This document shows positions 8,752 through 16,041 of a stretch of DNA of 63,936 nt, one piece after another (position 1 is the first letter of the stretch; each line of letters opens with the position of its first letter). The notes under the pieces are model-generated. The model was not told the origin of the DNA. It did no database searches and worked only from the letters and a program-made list of their open reading frames with translations. Source of the DNA: RGIG7332 sp045589235 (GTDB lineage: Bacteria > Bacillota > Clostridia > Oscillospirales > JAAYXM01); NCBI GenBank assembly GCA_045589235.1, contig JAZNOR010000071.1, positions 1 to 63,936 of the forward strand, written 5' to 3'. Position numbers and translations under genes: made by a program.

Positions 8752-10182
8752 ATGTATGATGTTTATGAAACTCCGCTAGGCTCACGCTATGCCAGTAAGG
8801 AGATGCTTTATATCTTTTCTCCGGATATGAAGTTTAAAACCTGGCGCAAGCTTTGGATTGCTCTTGCTAAGGCCGAACATGAGCTTGGACTTCCTGTTAC
8901 ACAGGAACAGATTGATGAGCTTATTTCTCAGAAAGACAATATAAATTACGAAGTGGCTCGTGCTCGTGAAAAAGAAGTGCGTCATGATGTCATGTCACAT
9001 GTTTTTGCGTATGGCGAACAGTGCCCAAAGGCTAAACCAATTATTCATCTCGGCGCTACAAGTTGCTATGTGGGTGATAATACAGACATTATCATTATGA
9101 CAGAAGGCCTAAAACTTATTCGCAAAAGACTAGTCAGTGTTATTGCTGCACTCTCTAAGTTTGCAGACGAATATAAAGCTATGCCGACTCTTGGATTTAC
9201 TCATTTTCAGCCGGCTCAGCTTACAACTGTTGGTAAGCGTGCAACGCTTTGGATTAATGAGTTACTTATGGACTTAGAGGAAATTAACTTCCGCATTGTC
9301 GGTATGAAGCTTTTAGGTTCAAAGGGTACAACTGGTACTCAGGCAAGCTTTATAGAGCTTTTTGACGGAGATGAAGAAAAAGTTAAAAAGTTAGAAGAGC
9401 TTATTGCTAAGGATATGGGGTTTGACAGTGTTGTTCCGGTTTCAGGTCAAACATATTCACGTAAGGTTGACTCTCAGATTCTTGCAACTCTTGCAGGAAT
9501 TGCACAGAGTGCATCTAAATTTGCAACAGACCTTCGTTTACTCTCTAATCTTAAAGAAATTGAAGAACCGTTTGAAGGCAAACAAATCGGCTCATCAGCT
9601 ATGCCATATAAAAGAAATCCAATGCGTTCTGAACGTATTTGTGCTCTGTCAAGATACGTTATGGCTGATGCACTTAACCCGATGATGACTGCATCTGTTC
9701 AGTGGTTTGAGAGAACTTTAGACGACTCAGCCAATAAGAGAATTGCGGTTCCGGAAGCATTTCTTGCAATTGATGCGATATTGCTTATTTACTTAAATAT
9801 TGCATCAGGCATGGTGGTTCATCCTAAGGTCATTGAAAAGCGCGTTATGAGCGAGCTTCCTTTTATGGCTACAGAAAATATTATGATGAGTGCTGTTAAG
9901 AAGGGTGGAGACCGACAAGAACTTCACGAAAGAATCAGAACACACTCTATTGCAGCAGGAAATCGTGTTAAGGAAGAGGGTCTTGACAACGACCTTATAT
10001 CACGAATTGCTAATGACCCGATGTTTGGTATGACAGAAGAAGAAATTCGTTTAAATCTAAATCCGGCAGACTTTACAGGTCGTGCAGAAGGTCAGGTTTG
10101 TGAGTTTATCTCAAATTGTGTTAATCCTGCAATTGCACCTTTTATTGACAATCTTGACAATTCTGCAGAATTATCCGTCTAA
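8752..10182 (+). CDS. purB: Adenylosuccinate lyase
   Basis: Fumarase/aspartase-superfamily lyase acting twice in purine synthesis. It releases fumarate from SAICAR and from adenylosuccinate. The 476-residue length and N-terminus fit the longer, eukaryote-like PurB group. The superfamily signature GSSAMPYKRNP is near residue 280, with the catalytic serine in its mobile loop, and a TSCYVGDNTD stretch is near residue 105. It lies 14 bases after the aminotransferase gene behind AAAGGGGAAG. No other pur genes are in the window, so it is uncoupled from the main purine cluster. Confidence 0.95.
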   Translation: MYDVYETPLGSRYASKEMLYIFSPDMKFKTWRKLWIALAKAEHELGLPVTQEQIDELISQKDNINYEVARAREKEVRHDVMSHVFAYGEQCPKAKPIIHLGATSCYVGDNTDIIIMTEGLKLIRKRLVSVIAALSKFADEYKAMPTLGFTHFQPAQLTTVGKRATLWINELLMDLEEINFRIVGMKLLGSKGTTGTQASFIELFDGDEEKVKKLEELIAKDMGFDSVVPVSGQTYSRKVDSQILATLAGIAQSASKFATDLRLLSNLKEIEEPFEGKQIGSSAMPYKRNPMRSERICALSRYVMADALNPMMTASVQWFERTLDDSANKRIAVPEAFLAIDAILLIYLNIASGMVVHPKVIEKRVMSELPFMATENIMMSAVKKGGDRQELHERIRTHSIAAGNRVKEEGLDNDLISRIANDPMFGMTEEEIRLNLNPADFTGRAEGQVCEFISNCVNPAIAPFIDNLDNSAELSV

Positions 10183-10187
10183 AAATA

Positions 10188-10216
10188 TTGACTAAACGGA
10201 ATATATTGTATATAAT
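10188..10216 (+). promoter_or_regulatory. Sigma-A type promoter for secDF
   Basis: TTGACT (10188-10193), a 17-base spacer and a perfect TATAAT (10211-10216). The transcript would start near 10223, giving a leader of about 60 bases before secD. Confidence 0.85.
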
Positions 10217-10228
10217 AAAAGAATATTG

Positions 10229-10251
10229 CGGTATATTTAGAAAATATACCG
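10229..10251 (+). repeat. Perfect inverted repeat in the secD leader
   Basis: Ten-base arms CGGTATATTT and AAATATACCG are separated by AGA. The element begins only about 6 bases after the expected transcription start. It could be an operator or a 5' stem-loop that protects the mRNA. There is no T-run, so it is not a terminator. Confidence 0.75.
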
Positions 10252-10283
10252 TGAAGTGTATTACTTAAGGAGGCCAGAAGGCA

Positions 10284-11588
10284 ATGAAAAAAAGTATTGC
10301 AATTTTTGTTGCTTCGATACTTGTGTTAGCCATTATGGTAGCAATTACGCTTGCCGGTTTTAACCTTGGTGTCGTTAGCATCCCGAAGGCTCAGGACGGT
10401 GTTCGTCTTGGTCTTGACCTAAAGGGTGGTTCGGTTATCACCTTTGAGGCTCAGCTCGAAGAAGGTGCTGATATCTCAAATTTACGTGAGGATATGCAGA
10501 CTGCGCAGACGGTTTTGAGAAAGCGTCTTGATGACCAGATGTACAACGAAGCTACAGTTCAGCTTGTTGGCGAAAATCGTATCCGTGTTGAAATTCCTGA
10601 AATTACAAATCCGGAAGAAGCTGTTGCTCTTCTTGGTAAAACCGCTATTTTGGAATTCCGCGATGCTGACGGTAATGTTGGTATTACAGGTAACGACATT
10701 AAAGAAGCTCAGAGCAGCTATGGTCAGACCGAAGAAAACGGTCCGCAGCATTATCATGTTGCTTTAACCCTCAAGCCGGAGGCTGTTGCAACATTTACTG
10801 AAATGACAAAGAAAGCTGCCGGCAGATCAGCGGAAGGAAAGAACTACATCTCAATCTTTATGGATGATGTTGAACAGTCTTCTCCGTTTGTTGATGCAAA
10901 GTATGCTAGCACAGGTATCAACTCAGAGCAGGTTATTATTACTGTCGGTGGTGGCGGTGAGCTTGGTGCAGATGCTGCTGAGAGCGCAAAGAATTTGGCA
11001 AGCATCATTAACTCAGGTCGTCTTCCGTTCGCACTCAAGGAAGTTGAACTTCGTTCAGTTGGACCTACTCTCGGTGAAAAAGCTTTAGAGACAAGCATTT
11101 TAGCAGCTCTTATCGGCTTAATTCTTGTAATGATCTTTATGGTCGTTGTCTACCGCTTACCGGGTATTGTTGCTGATATTTCGCTTATCTTCTACACAGC
11201 ACTTGTTGTTATTATTCTTGCAATTATGAAGATTAACTTATCACTTCCGGGTATTGCAGGTATCATTCTTTCAATCGGTATGGCAGTTGATGCAAACGTT
11301 ATTATCTTCGAGCGTATTAAAGATGAGCTTCGCTCAGGTAAGACAATTAAGGCGTCAATTGATGCAGGCTTTAAGCGTGCATTTACCGCTATCTTAGACT
11401 CGAATGTTACAACTATCATCGCAGCGGTTGTTCTTGCAATCTTTGGTACAGGCAGTATCCAGGGCTTTGCTTGGACACTCGGTATCGGTGTTGTTGTTTC
11501 GTTATTCACCGCGGTTGTTGTTACTCGCTTCTTGCTTAAGCAGCTTGTTGGTATGAACATCAAATCGCCTAAGGCGTACGGTGCGTAA
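10284..11588 (+). CDS. secD: Protein translocase subunit SecD
   Basis: Membrane subunit of SecDF, the RND-family accessory motor that uses the proton gradient to pull exported proteins from the SecYEG channel. It has 434 residues. An N-terminal membrane segment (about 5-28) is followed by the family motif GLDLKGG, an extracytoplasmic domain to about 255, and five more hydrophobic helices containing GMAVDANVIIFERI, the conserved TM4 aspartate motif. secF follows 18 bases downstream as a separate gene, unlike the fused SecDF of Bacillus subtilis. It is transcribed from the promoter at 10188. Confidence 0.96.
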   Translation: MKKSIAIFVASILVLAIMVAITLAGFNLGVVSIPKAQDGVRLGLDLKGGSVITFEAQLEEGADISNLREDMQTAQTVLRKRLDDQMYNEATVQLVGENRIRVEIPEITNPEEAVALLGKTAILEFRDADGNVGITGNDIKEAQSSYGQTEENGPQHYHVALTLKPEAVATFTEMTKKAAGRSAEGKNYISIFMDDVEQSSPFVDAKYASTGINSEQVIITVGGGGELGADAAESAKNLASIINSGRLPFALKEVELRSVGPTLGEKALETSILAALIGLILVMIFMVVVYRLPGIVADISLIFYTALVVIILAIMKINLSLPGIAGIILSIGMAVDANVIIFERIKDELRSGKTIKASIDAGFKRAFTAILDSNVTTIIAAVVLAIFGTGSIQGFAWTLGIGVVVSLFTAVVVTRFLLKQLVGMNIKSPKAYGA

Positions 11589-11606
11589 GAGAGGAGGAGA
11601 TTTATA

Positions 11607-12509
11607 ATGAAGAATTTACATTTTGTCAACAAATTCCCGATTTTAGCAACTATCGCGGCTATTTTCTGCATTATTGGTCTTGTTTCACTTCTTATGCTCC
11701 CGTTTGGTGTTAACTTATTTAACCTCGATATCGACTTTGTCGGTGGTACTACATTACAGTATAATATGCATAAGACTCTTGATAAGGCTGAACTTGACAG
11801 TATCGCAAAATCTGTAGAAGGCATTACAGGTTCACCTGTTTCTTCAATTCAGAAGTCCGGCGAAACCAGTGAAGAAGTTGTTATTAAGACAAAAACACTT
11901 GATACCGAAACTCGTGATGCAGTTTTTGCAGAGCTTCAGACTAAGTATAACCTCGTTGAGGCCGATATTCTCTCTGTAGATAACGTTGACCCGGTTATGG
12001 GTGCTGACATTCGTAATGCAGCTATTTTAGCGGCTCTTATCGCTGTTATTTTAATGCTTGTATACATTGGAATTCGCTTCGACTTCAAGTCAGGTCTTGC
12101 AGCTATTATCGCCCTTGTACACGACCTTCTTGTTATGCTTAGCTTCTATGTTATTTTACAGATTCCGCTTAATATGAACTTCATTGCCGCAGCACTTACA
12201 ATTCTCGGTTACTCAATTAACGCTACAATCGTTATCTTTGATCGTATTCGTGAAAATCGCAAGATGCTCAGAAAGGTTTCATTTGGTGACTTGATCAACA
12301 CAAGTATCCATCAGACTATGACAAGAAGTGTTAATACTACAATTACAACATTACTCACTATTGTTATGGTTATCATCTTCGGTGTAAGTTCAATCCGCAA
12401 TTTTGCAATTCCGATAAGCATTGGTATTGTTGCAGGTCTTTATTCTTCTGTTTGCATTTCAGGTCCGATTTGGGCCAAGCTTATGGGTGCAGGAAAGAAA
12501 AACGCATAA
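11607..12509 (+). CDS. secF: Protein translocase subunit SecF
   Basis: Partner of SecD in the membrane. It has 300 residues with an N-terminal helix, the motif DFVGGTTLQY in the extracytoplasmic part, and five C-terminal membrane helices carrying GYSINATIVIFDRIREN, the SecF version of the RND motif. AGAGGAGG lies upstream of the ATG. The two genes form a bicistronic unit ended by a hairpin at 12526. Separate SecD and SecF proteins are common in Clostridia. Confidence 0.96.
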   Translation: MKNLHFVNKFPILATIAAIFCIIGLVSLLMLPFGVNLFNLDIDFVGGTTLQYNMHKTLDKAELDSIAKSVEGITGSPVSSIQKSGETSEEVVIKTKTLDTETRDAVFAELQTKYNLVEADILSVDNVDPVMGADIRNAAILAALIAVILMLVYIGIRFDFKSGLAAIIALVHDLLVMLSFYVILQIPLNMNFIAAALTILGYSINATIVIFDRIRENRKMLRKVSFGDLINTSIHQTMTRSVNTTITTLLTIVMVIIFGVSSIRNFAIPISIGIVAGLYSSVCISGPIWAKLMGAGKKNA

Positions 12510-12525
12510 TAATAGTTTAAACTTT

Positions 12526-12560
12526 CAGGGTAGTGCTTTCTGTGCTACCCTGATTTATCT
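12526..12560 (+). terminator. Terminator-like hairpin after secF
   Basis: Eight-base arms CAGGGTAG (12526-12533) and CTACCCTG (12545-12552) are followed by a modest T-rich stretch. The tail is weak, so read-through into the next gene is possible. Confidence 0.65.
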
Positions 12561-12575
12561 TTACGGAGGCTTAGA

Positions 12576-13381
12576 ATGATTGAACTTGGTATGTCAACTG
12601 CTTCATTTTATCCGCAATTTACAGAAGATGCTGCTCGCAAAATTGTTAAACTTGGCTACTCAAAAGCCGAGGTTTTCCTAAATAGCGAATGTGAATTTGA
12701 TGCTGAATATATCAAAGAACTAAAAAAATCTTCGACAATGGTGGGGTAGAGGTAGTATCTGTTCATCCATATACATCAGCAATTGAATCTCTTTATTTCT
12801 TTACTCACTATCCCAGACGTGCGCAAGATGCAATTGAAAAATATAATATGTATTTTGAGCGTGCGGCGCAGCTCGGAGCTAAGTACTTTACACTACATGG
12901 TGACCGGAATTTATACGGAAGTGTTAAAAATATTGATGTAAGTTTGCATATTGATACTTTGGGACGTTTAGCTGATGTTGCCTCTAAATACGGAATAACG
13001 ATTGCACAAGAAAATGTATCTTGGTGCGTATCTCAGGACCCGGAGTATTTAAGAATTTTAAAAGATGCTTTGGGCAATAAAATTGGTTTTACGCTTGATA
13101 TTAAACAAGCATACAGGGCAAAACGCGATGTTTATGAATATATATCGGTTATGGATGACAGGCTTTTAAATATTCACATCAGCGACAACGATGATAAGAA
13201 TTTTTGCCTTTTACCTTGTTTTGGTTCCTTTGATTTCAAAAAATTCATACAAAAACTTAAAGAAATTTCATACGATGGCGCGCTCATTTGCGAAGTTTAC
13301 TCGACTGCGTTTGACAATATTCGACAAATCGAAGCCTCAAAAGTTGCTCTTTCGGAAATTTTAGAAAAAGAGTTAGCGTAA
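12576..13381 (+). pseudogene. Xylose-isomerase-like TIM-barrel protein (sugar phosphate isomerase/epimerase), split by a frameshift
   Basis: Two frames together encode one TIM-barrel protein of about 268 residues. The first frame starts at ATG 12576, with GGAGG 6 bases upstream, and reads MIELGMSTASF through to ...YIKELKK. It then hits TAG at 12747-12749. The -1 frame continues seamlessly from base 12728 (IFDNGGVEVVSVHPY...) to the stop at 13381, carrying typical family stretches (LHGDRNLYG, TLDIKQA, NIHISDND, ICEVYS). The junction is a run of seven A (12722-12728); one extra A would restore a single frame. The zero-frame codons CTA AAA AAA also form an A-AAA-AAA slippery heptamer. An indel, real or from sequencing, is the simplest explanation. 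Substrate unknown. Confidence 0.8.
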
Positions 13382-13394
13382 ACACCTCTTACTT

Positions 13395-13466
13395 TGTCGA
13401 AACTTGCGATAAAAAGTGCTGGACTTTTTTATTATCGCCGTTATATAATTGGTTTTGTCGACAAAA
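13395..13466 (+). promoter_or_regulatory. Promoter region with two Spo0A-box-like sites
   Basis: A TTTGTCGAA site (core TGTCGAA, 13395-13401) matches the Spo0A box. A 14-base palindrome TTTTGTCGACAAAA lies at 13453-13466. Between them are a possible -35 TGGACT (13420-13425), an 18-base spacer and -10 TATAAT (13444-13449). The palindrome would cover the transcription start. An imperfect GCGATAA/TTATCGC hairpin spans the -35. The operator role is inferred. Confidence 0.5.
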
Positions 13467-13491
13467 GAAATAAAAAAAGGAGATTTTGCTA

Positions 13492-13773
13492 ATGCGCAAA
13501 CTTTCTAAAGAGGTAACTGATGAAAATGGTGATAAATTAAACCTATTGTATTCTATTATATCTGAAAATTCTTCTTACGGTATTGCTATTGAAGTCATTT
13601 CAAAAAACGATTCTTTAAAAGATTTTGTAAAAATCGAAGATATTACGGTAAATTTACTTGAAATCACTCGTATATTTATGATATTATATAATTATGAGGT
13701 TACTCCTTGCTCGGTTTTTGATGTTTTAGACACTTATTTTGCCGATACTGAGTATTTTGAAAGTCTTATTTGA
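13492..13773 (+). CDS. Small hypothetical protein, DUF6514-like
   Basis: A 93-residue acidic protein with no signal peptide, membrane helix or cysteine cluster. The start ATG 13492 is preferred over the in-frame TTG at 13486, since AGGAG at 13478-13482 gives 9 bases of spacing to the ATG and only 3 to the TTG. The pattern YGIAIE ... VTPCSVFDVLDTYF resembles small clostridial proteins of the DUF6514 group. This is recalled rather than searched. It ends 9 bases before nrdR and is probably co-transcribed with it. The upstream region carries Spo0A-like boxes, suggesting expression in transition or sporulation. No function is known. Confidence 0.7.
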   Translation: MRKLSKEVTDENGDKLNLLYSIISENSSYGIAIEVISKNDSLKDFVKIEDITVNLLEITRIFMILYNYEVTPCSVFDVLDTYFADTEYFESLI

Positions 13774-13782
13774 GGTGAAGTT

Positions 13783-14244
13783 ATGAATTGTCCTTTTTGT
13801 AATCATCCGGACAGTAAAGTTGTAGATTCACGCCCGACCGATGAGGGTGGAAGCATTCGTCGTCGTCGCGAGTGTCTTGCGTGCCAGCGTCGATTTACCA
13901 CTTATGAAACGGTTGAGCATATGGCTTTATATGTTGTTAAAAAAGATGGAACACGTCAAGCTTTTGATAAATCAAAAATATTGAACGGATTAACTCGTGC
14001 ATGTGAAAAGCGCCCGATTCCGCTTGCTACGCTTGAGGGCGTTGCGAATGAAATCGAGCAACTTTTGCAGAATACGTTGGAACGCGAAGTATCAACCACA
14101 ACTATCGGTGAGCTTATTATGGAAAAGCTGCGTGAGATTGACCAAGTTGCGTATATTCGTTTTGCTTCAGTTTATCGTTCTTTTGATGATATCGATTCAT
14201 TCTTAAAAGAACTGCAAACATTTAAAAAAGGTTCTCAAAGGTAA
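13783..14244 (+). CDS. nrdR: Transcriptional repressor NrdR
   Basis: ATP/dATP-sensing repressor of ribonucleotide reductase genes. It has 153 residues. The N-terminal zinc ribbon (CPFC ... CLAC) has the RRRREC and RFTTYE signatures, followed by an ATP-cone domain from about residue 47 (VVKKDGTRQAFDKSKI). No NrdR box or nrd gene is visible nearby, so its targets lie elsewhere. Its 3' end overlaps the convergent DUF4363 gene by 23 bases, with no terminator between them. Confidence 0.96.
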   Translation: MNCPFCNHPDSKVVDSRPTDEGGSIRRRRECLACQRRFTTYETVEHMALYVVKKDGTRQAFDKSKILNGLTRACEKRPIPLATLEGVANEIEQLLQNTLEREVSTTTIGELIMEKLREIDQVAYIRFASVYRSFDDIDSFLKELQTFKKGSQR

Positions 14245-14602
14245 GTTTATCTGTATTACGCATATCTTCAACAAGCGCCATAAGGCGCTTGTTTTCTATT
14301 CTAAACATTTTAGTGTCTTTTTCAGTAATTATTACCTCTACTTTGGTCAGTAAATCATTTATCTCATCTAACTCCTTGTGGTGAAGATAAAAAGAGAGAA
14401 AGCGTTGGTTTTTATTCCATAATCCGATTGTTGTCTTGATACTCTCTTTTGCTGCCAACCAATTTTCAGAGTTAAACGCGTTTTCACATATATTAAGAGA
14501 AGATATCATTTCATTTGCAATAATATTTGTGTGCTTTAGACACAAGCAAGTACCTGCAATTATTAAAAACAAAATAATAATTGCTGCTGTTAAATGTTTC
14601 AT
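14222..14602 (-). CDS. DUF4363 family protein
   Basis: A 126-residue protein with one N-terminal hydrophobic segment (about 4-22), acting as a membrane anchor or uncleaved signal, and a helical extracytoplasmic domain. Lengths, the helical pattern (WLAAKESIKTTIGLWNKN) and the tight pairing with a DUF421 gene match the clostridial DUF4363 family, often seen beside DUF421 in spore formers. Its start overlaps the DUF421 stop (TAATG), so translation is coupled. The molecular function is unknown. The 3' end runs into convergent nrdR. Confidence 0.75.
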   Translation of the reverse strand: MKHLTAAIIILFLIIAGTCLCLKHTNIIANEMISSLNICENAFNSENWLAAKESIKTTIGLWNKNQRFLSFYLHHKELDEINDLLTKVEVIITEKDTKMFRIENKRLMALVEDMRNTDKLTFENLF

Positions 14603-15279
14603 TATTGTAGCTCCCTTGGTATTATTGTAACGTTATCTTCTTCATCTACTTGCATCAGAAATATATCTCGTGCCTTTGTGTATCCGTGTTCTATAATTGT
14701 TTGTTTTATCCAAACTTTATCCTTTTTTAATTTTTTTACATTTTCCCAAGTTATATCACCATCAGAAATTACAGAGAGCGGCAAAGCTTCTTTTTGGTAT
14801 TTTACTTTAAGTTCTTGTCGTGTTGGCTTCTCAAACTCAGGAAAGGGGATTACTGTCAACTTTCCGCTTGTTTCCAAAATTGCATAACGCACTTTATCTA
14901 TTTCCGGATAGTCCTTGAGGCGCAATTCTTCGAGCAATTCGTCTAGAGTAAGCCTTATTCTGCGCATTTCTTTTTGGTTTATAACACCGTTATTTATAAG
15001 AATACTGTTTTCTCCAATTATAAGCCTTCTACACCAATTGCACTTTAAAGTTAACGTAGACATAATTATCTCTATTGCCAGAAGTGTCAGAATTGGCACA
15101 ATTCCGGCTATTAACGGTATACCTGAGTCTTGCATCGGTATAGCAGCAAGCTCAGAAATAAGTATTGTTACAACGAATTCAGAGGGGGATAGCTCTCCAA
15201 CTTGACGTTTGCCCATAATTCTAAGTGCCACTATAGTTATGAAATATAGAATTATTGTTCGCACAAAAGAAATCGTCAT
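14602..15279 (-). CDS. DUF421 domain membrane protein (YetF family)
   Basis: A 225-residue protein with three predicted membrane helices in the first ~80 residues (the motif RIMGKRQVGELSPSEFVV is diagnostic of the family), then a soluble YetF-type C-terminal domain. In Bacillus and Clostridia such proteins are often sporulation- or germination-linked, but no biochemical role is firmly established. It forms a two-gene unit with DUF4363. Its start lies only 12 bases from the -35 of the divergent tRNA-Pro promoter. Confidence 0.85.
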   Translation of the reverse strand: MTISFVRTIILYFITIVALRIMGKRQVGELSPSEFVVTILISELAAIPMQDSGIPLIAGIVPILTLLAIEIIMSTLTLKCNWCRRLIIGENSILINNGVINQKEMRRIRLTLDELLEELRLKDYPEIDKVRYAILETSGKLTVIPFPEFEKPTRQELKVKYQKEALPLSVISDGDITWENVKKLKKDKVWIKQTIIEHGYTKARDIFLMQVDEEDNVTIIPRELQ

Positions 15280-15290
15280 AAAAATACTCC

Positions 15291-15319
15291 TTGCTTTTTG
15301 TTTTTGAGTATGCTATACT
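15291..15319 (+). promoter_or_regulatory. Promoter for tRNA-Pro
   Basis: TTGCTT (15291-15296), a 17-base spacer, and TATACT (15314-15319) preceded by TGC, an extended -10. It lies 13 bases before the mature tRNA 5' end. Confidence 0.75.
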
Positions 15320-15332
15320 ATATCTCGGTTAT

Positions 15333-15409
15333 CCGGGTGTGGCGCAGCTTGGTAGCGCGCTTGAATGGGGTTCAAGAGGCCGCAGGTTCAACTCCTGTCA
15401 CTCGGACCA
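15333..15409 (+). tRNA. tRNA-Pro (anticodon GGG)
   Basis: A 77-base cloverleaf with encoded CCA. The acceptor stem is CCGGGTG/CACTCGG, the D-stem GCGC/GCGC, the anticodon stem CTTGA/TCAAG with loop ATGGGGT (anticodon GGG, reading CCC/CCU), and the T-stem GCAGG/CCTGT with TTCAACT loop. It is a stand-alone gene with its own promoter and terminator. Confidence 0.96.
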
Positions 15410-15442
15410 AGTCGAAGCAAAACTTGCTTCGACTTTTTATTT
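15410..15442 (+). terminator. Terminator of tRNA-Pro
   Basis: Eleven-base perfect arms AGTCGAAGCAA and TTGCTTCGACT with a three-base loop begin directly after the CCA end. A T-rich tail follows. Confidence 0.93.
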
Positions 15443-15487
15443 AAAAAAACGGTGGACTAATTCATAGTTTCTGCCGTTTTTATTATT

Positions 15488-15994
15488 TTATTCAACCCAT
15501 TTTCGAACGCCTTCAATGTGTAAAAAACGCGCCTGATAGTAATCGTATGTGCTGAGACGGCGAAGAAATGCATCGTCCGAATGTGTTGCGATATAGATTG
15601 AACGTGGTGATGGAATACCTCTTGTTGCAACCACAATTAAACTATGATAAAATCTTCCGTTTTCGTCTCCAAGTTGAATTACATCTCCGATTTCTATTTC
15701 TTGTGCATCAACCTCGCGTGCATATGGACCAGCGGATTTATTGGATAATAAGAAATTTGACAAAAACTGAACTCCAGTCCATGCAGGGGCTCTGTTATCT
15801 GGGGAAATATAGTACCAGCCGAGATCACGAGTATAATTCATAACCTTTGCACCTGCATAAATGCATTGCGATACGAAATTTGTGCAATCACCGCCAAGAT
15901 TTGAGAAATCATAATATTCAGGGTTTCTGCGATACGCCCATCTTGCGGCGTATTCTAGTGTTTCATATCGATTATACGGAACATTTATAAGCAT
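15488..15994 (-). CDS. Amidase-domain protein (Amidase_6, NlpC/P60-like fold)
   Basis: A 168-residue protein with no signal peptide. The cysteine-peptidase-like core is visible: catalytic Cys in GGDCTNFVSQC (near residue 36), catalytic His in FYHSLIVV, and a YYDFSNLGGDC lead-in typical of the putative amidase domain PF12671. Related clostridial proteins are thought to act on peptide or cell-wall amide bonds. Lack of a secretion signal suggests action in the mother cell, release by lysis, or a cytoplasmic substrate. The start ATG is preceded by GGGAGG, which lies inside a terminator-like hairpin (15995-16028). Confidence 0.8.
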   Translation of the reverse strand: MLINVPYNRYETLEYAARWAYRRNPEYYDFSNLGGDCTNFVSQCIYAGAKVMNYTRDLGWYYISPDNRAPAWTGVQFLSNFLLSNKSAGPYAREVDAQEIEIGDVIQLGDENGRFYHSLIVVATRGIPSPRSIYIATHSDDAFLRRLSTYDYYQARFLHIEGVRKWVE

Positions 15995-16028
15995 AAAAAA
16001 CCTCCCGACACATTATATGCATCGGGAG
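15995..16028 (-). terminator. Terminator-like hairpin that also carries the amidase ribosome binding site
   Basis: On the minus strand, arms CTCCCGA and TCGGGAG are followed by G and six T, directly before the amidase ATG. The right arm contains the GGGAGG Shine-Dalgarno sequence. The same element could end the EIIC transcript and mask the amidase start. Confidence 0.7.
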
Positions 16029-16041
16029 TAAGTTTTGTATT

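Noticed and set aside
9404..9685. 93-codon frame inside purB
   Set aside because: Same strand but alternate frame, low-complexity L/R-rich translation typical of a shifted reading of a real gene.
11192..11824. 210-codon open frame antisense to secD/secF
   Set aside because: It lies wholly opposite two well-supported genes, has no ribosome binding site pattern or recognisable domain, and its composition mirrors the codon bias of the true strand.
12720..12760. Programmed -1 frameshift as the main explanation of the split isomerase
   Set aside because: The slippery heptamer is present, but no downstream stem or upstream Shine-Dalgarno stimulator could be drawn, so an indel in the homopolymer is favoured and the locus is listed as a pseudogene with that caveat.
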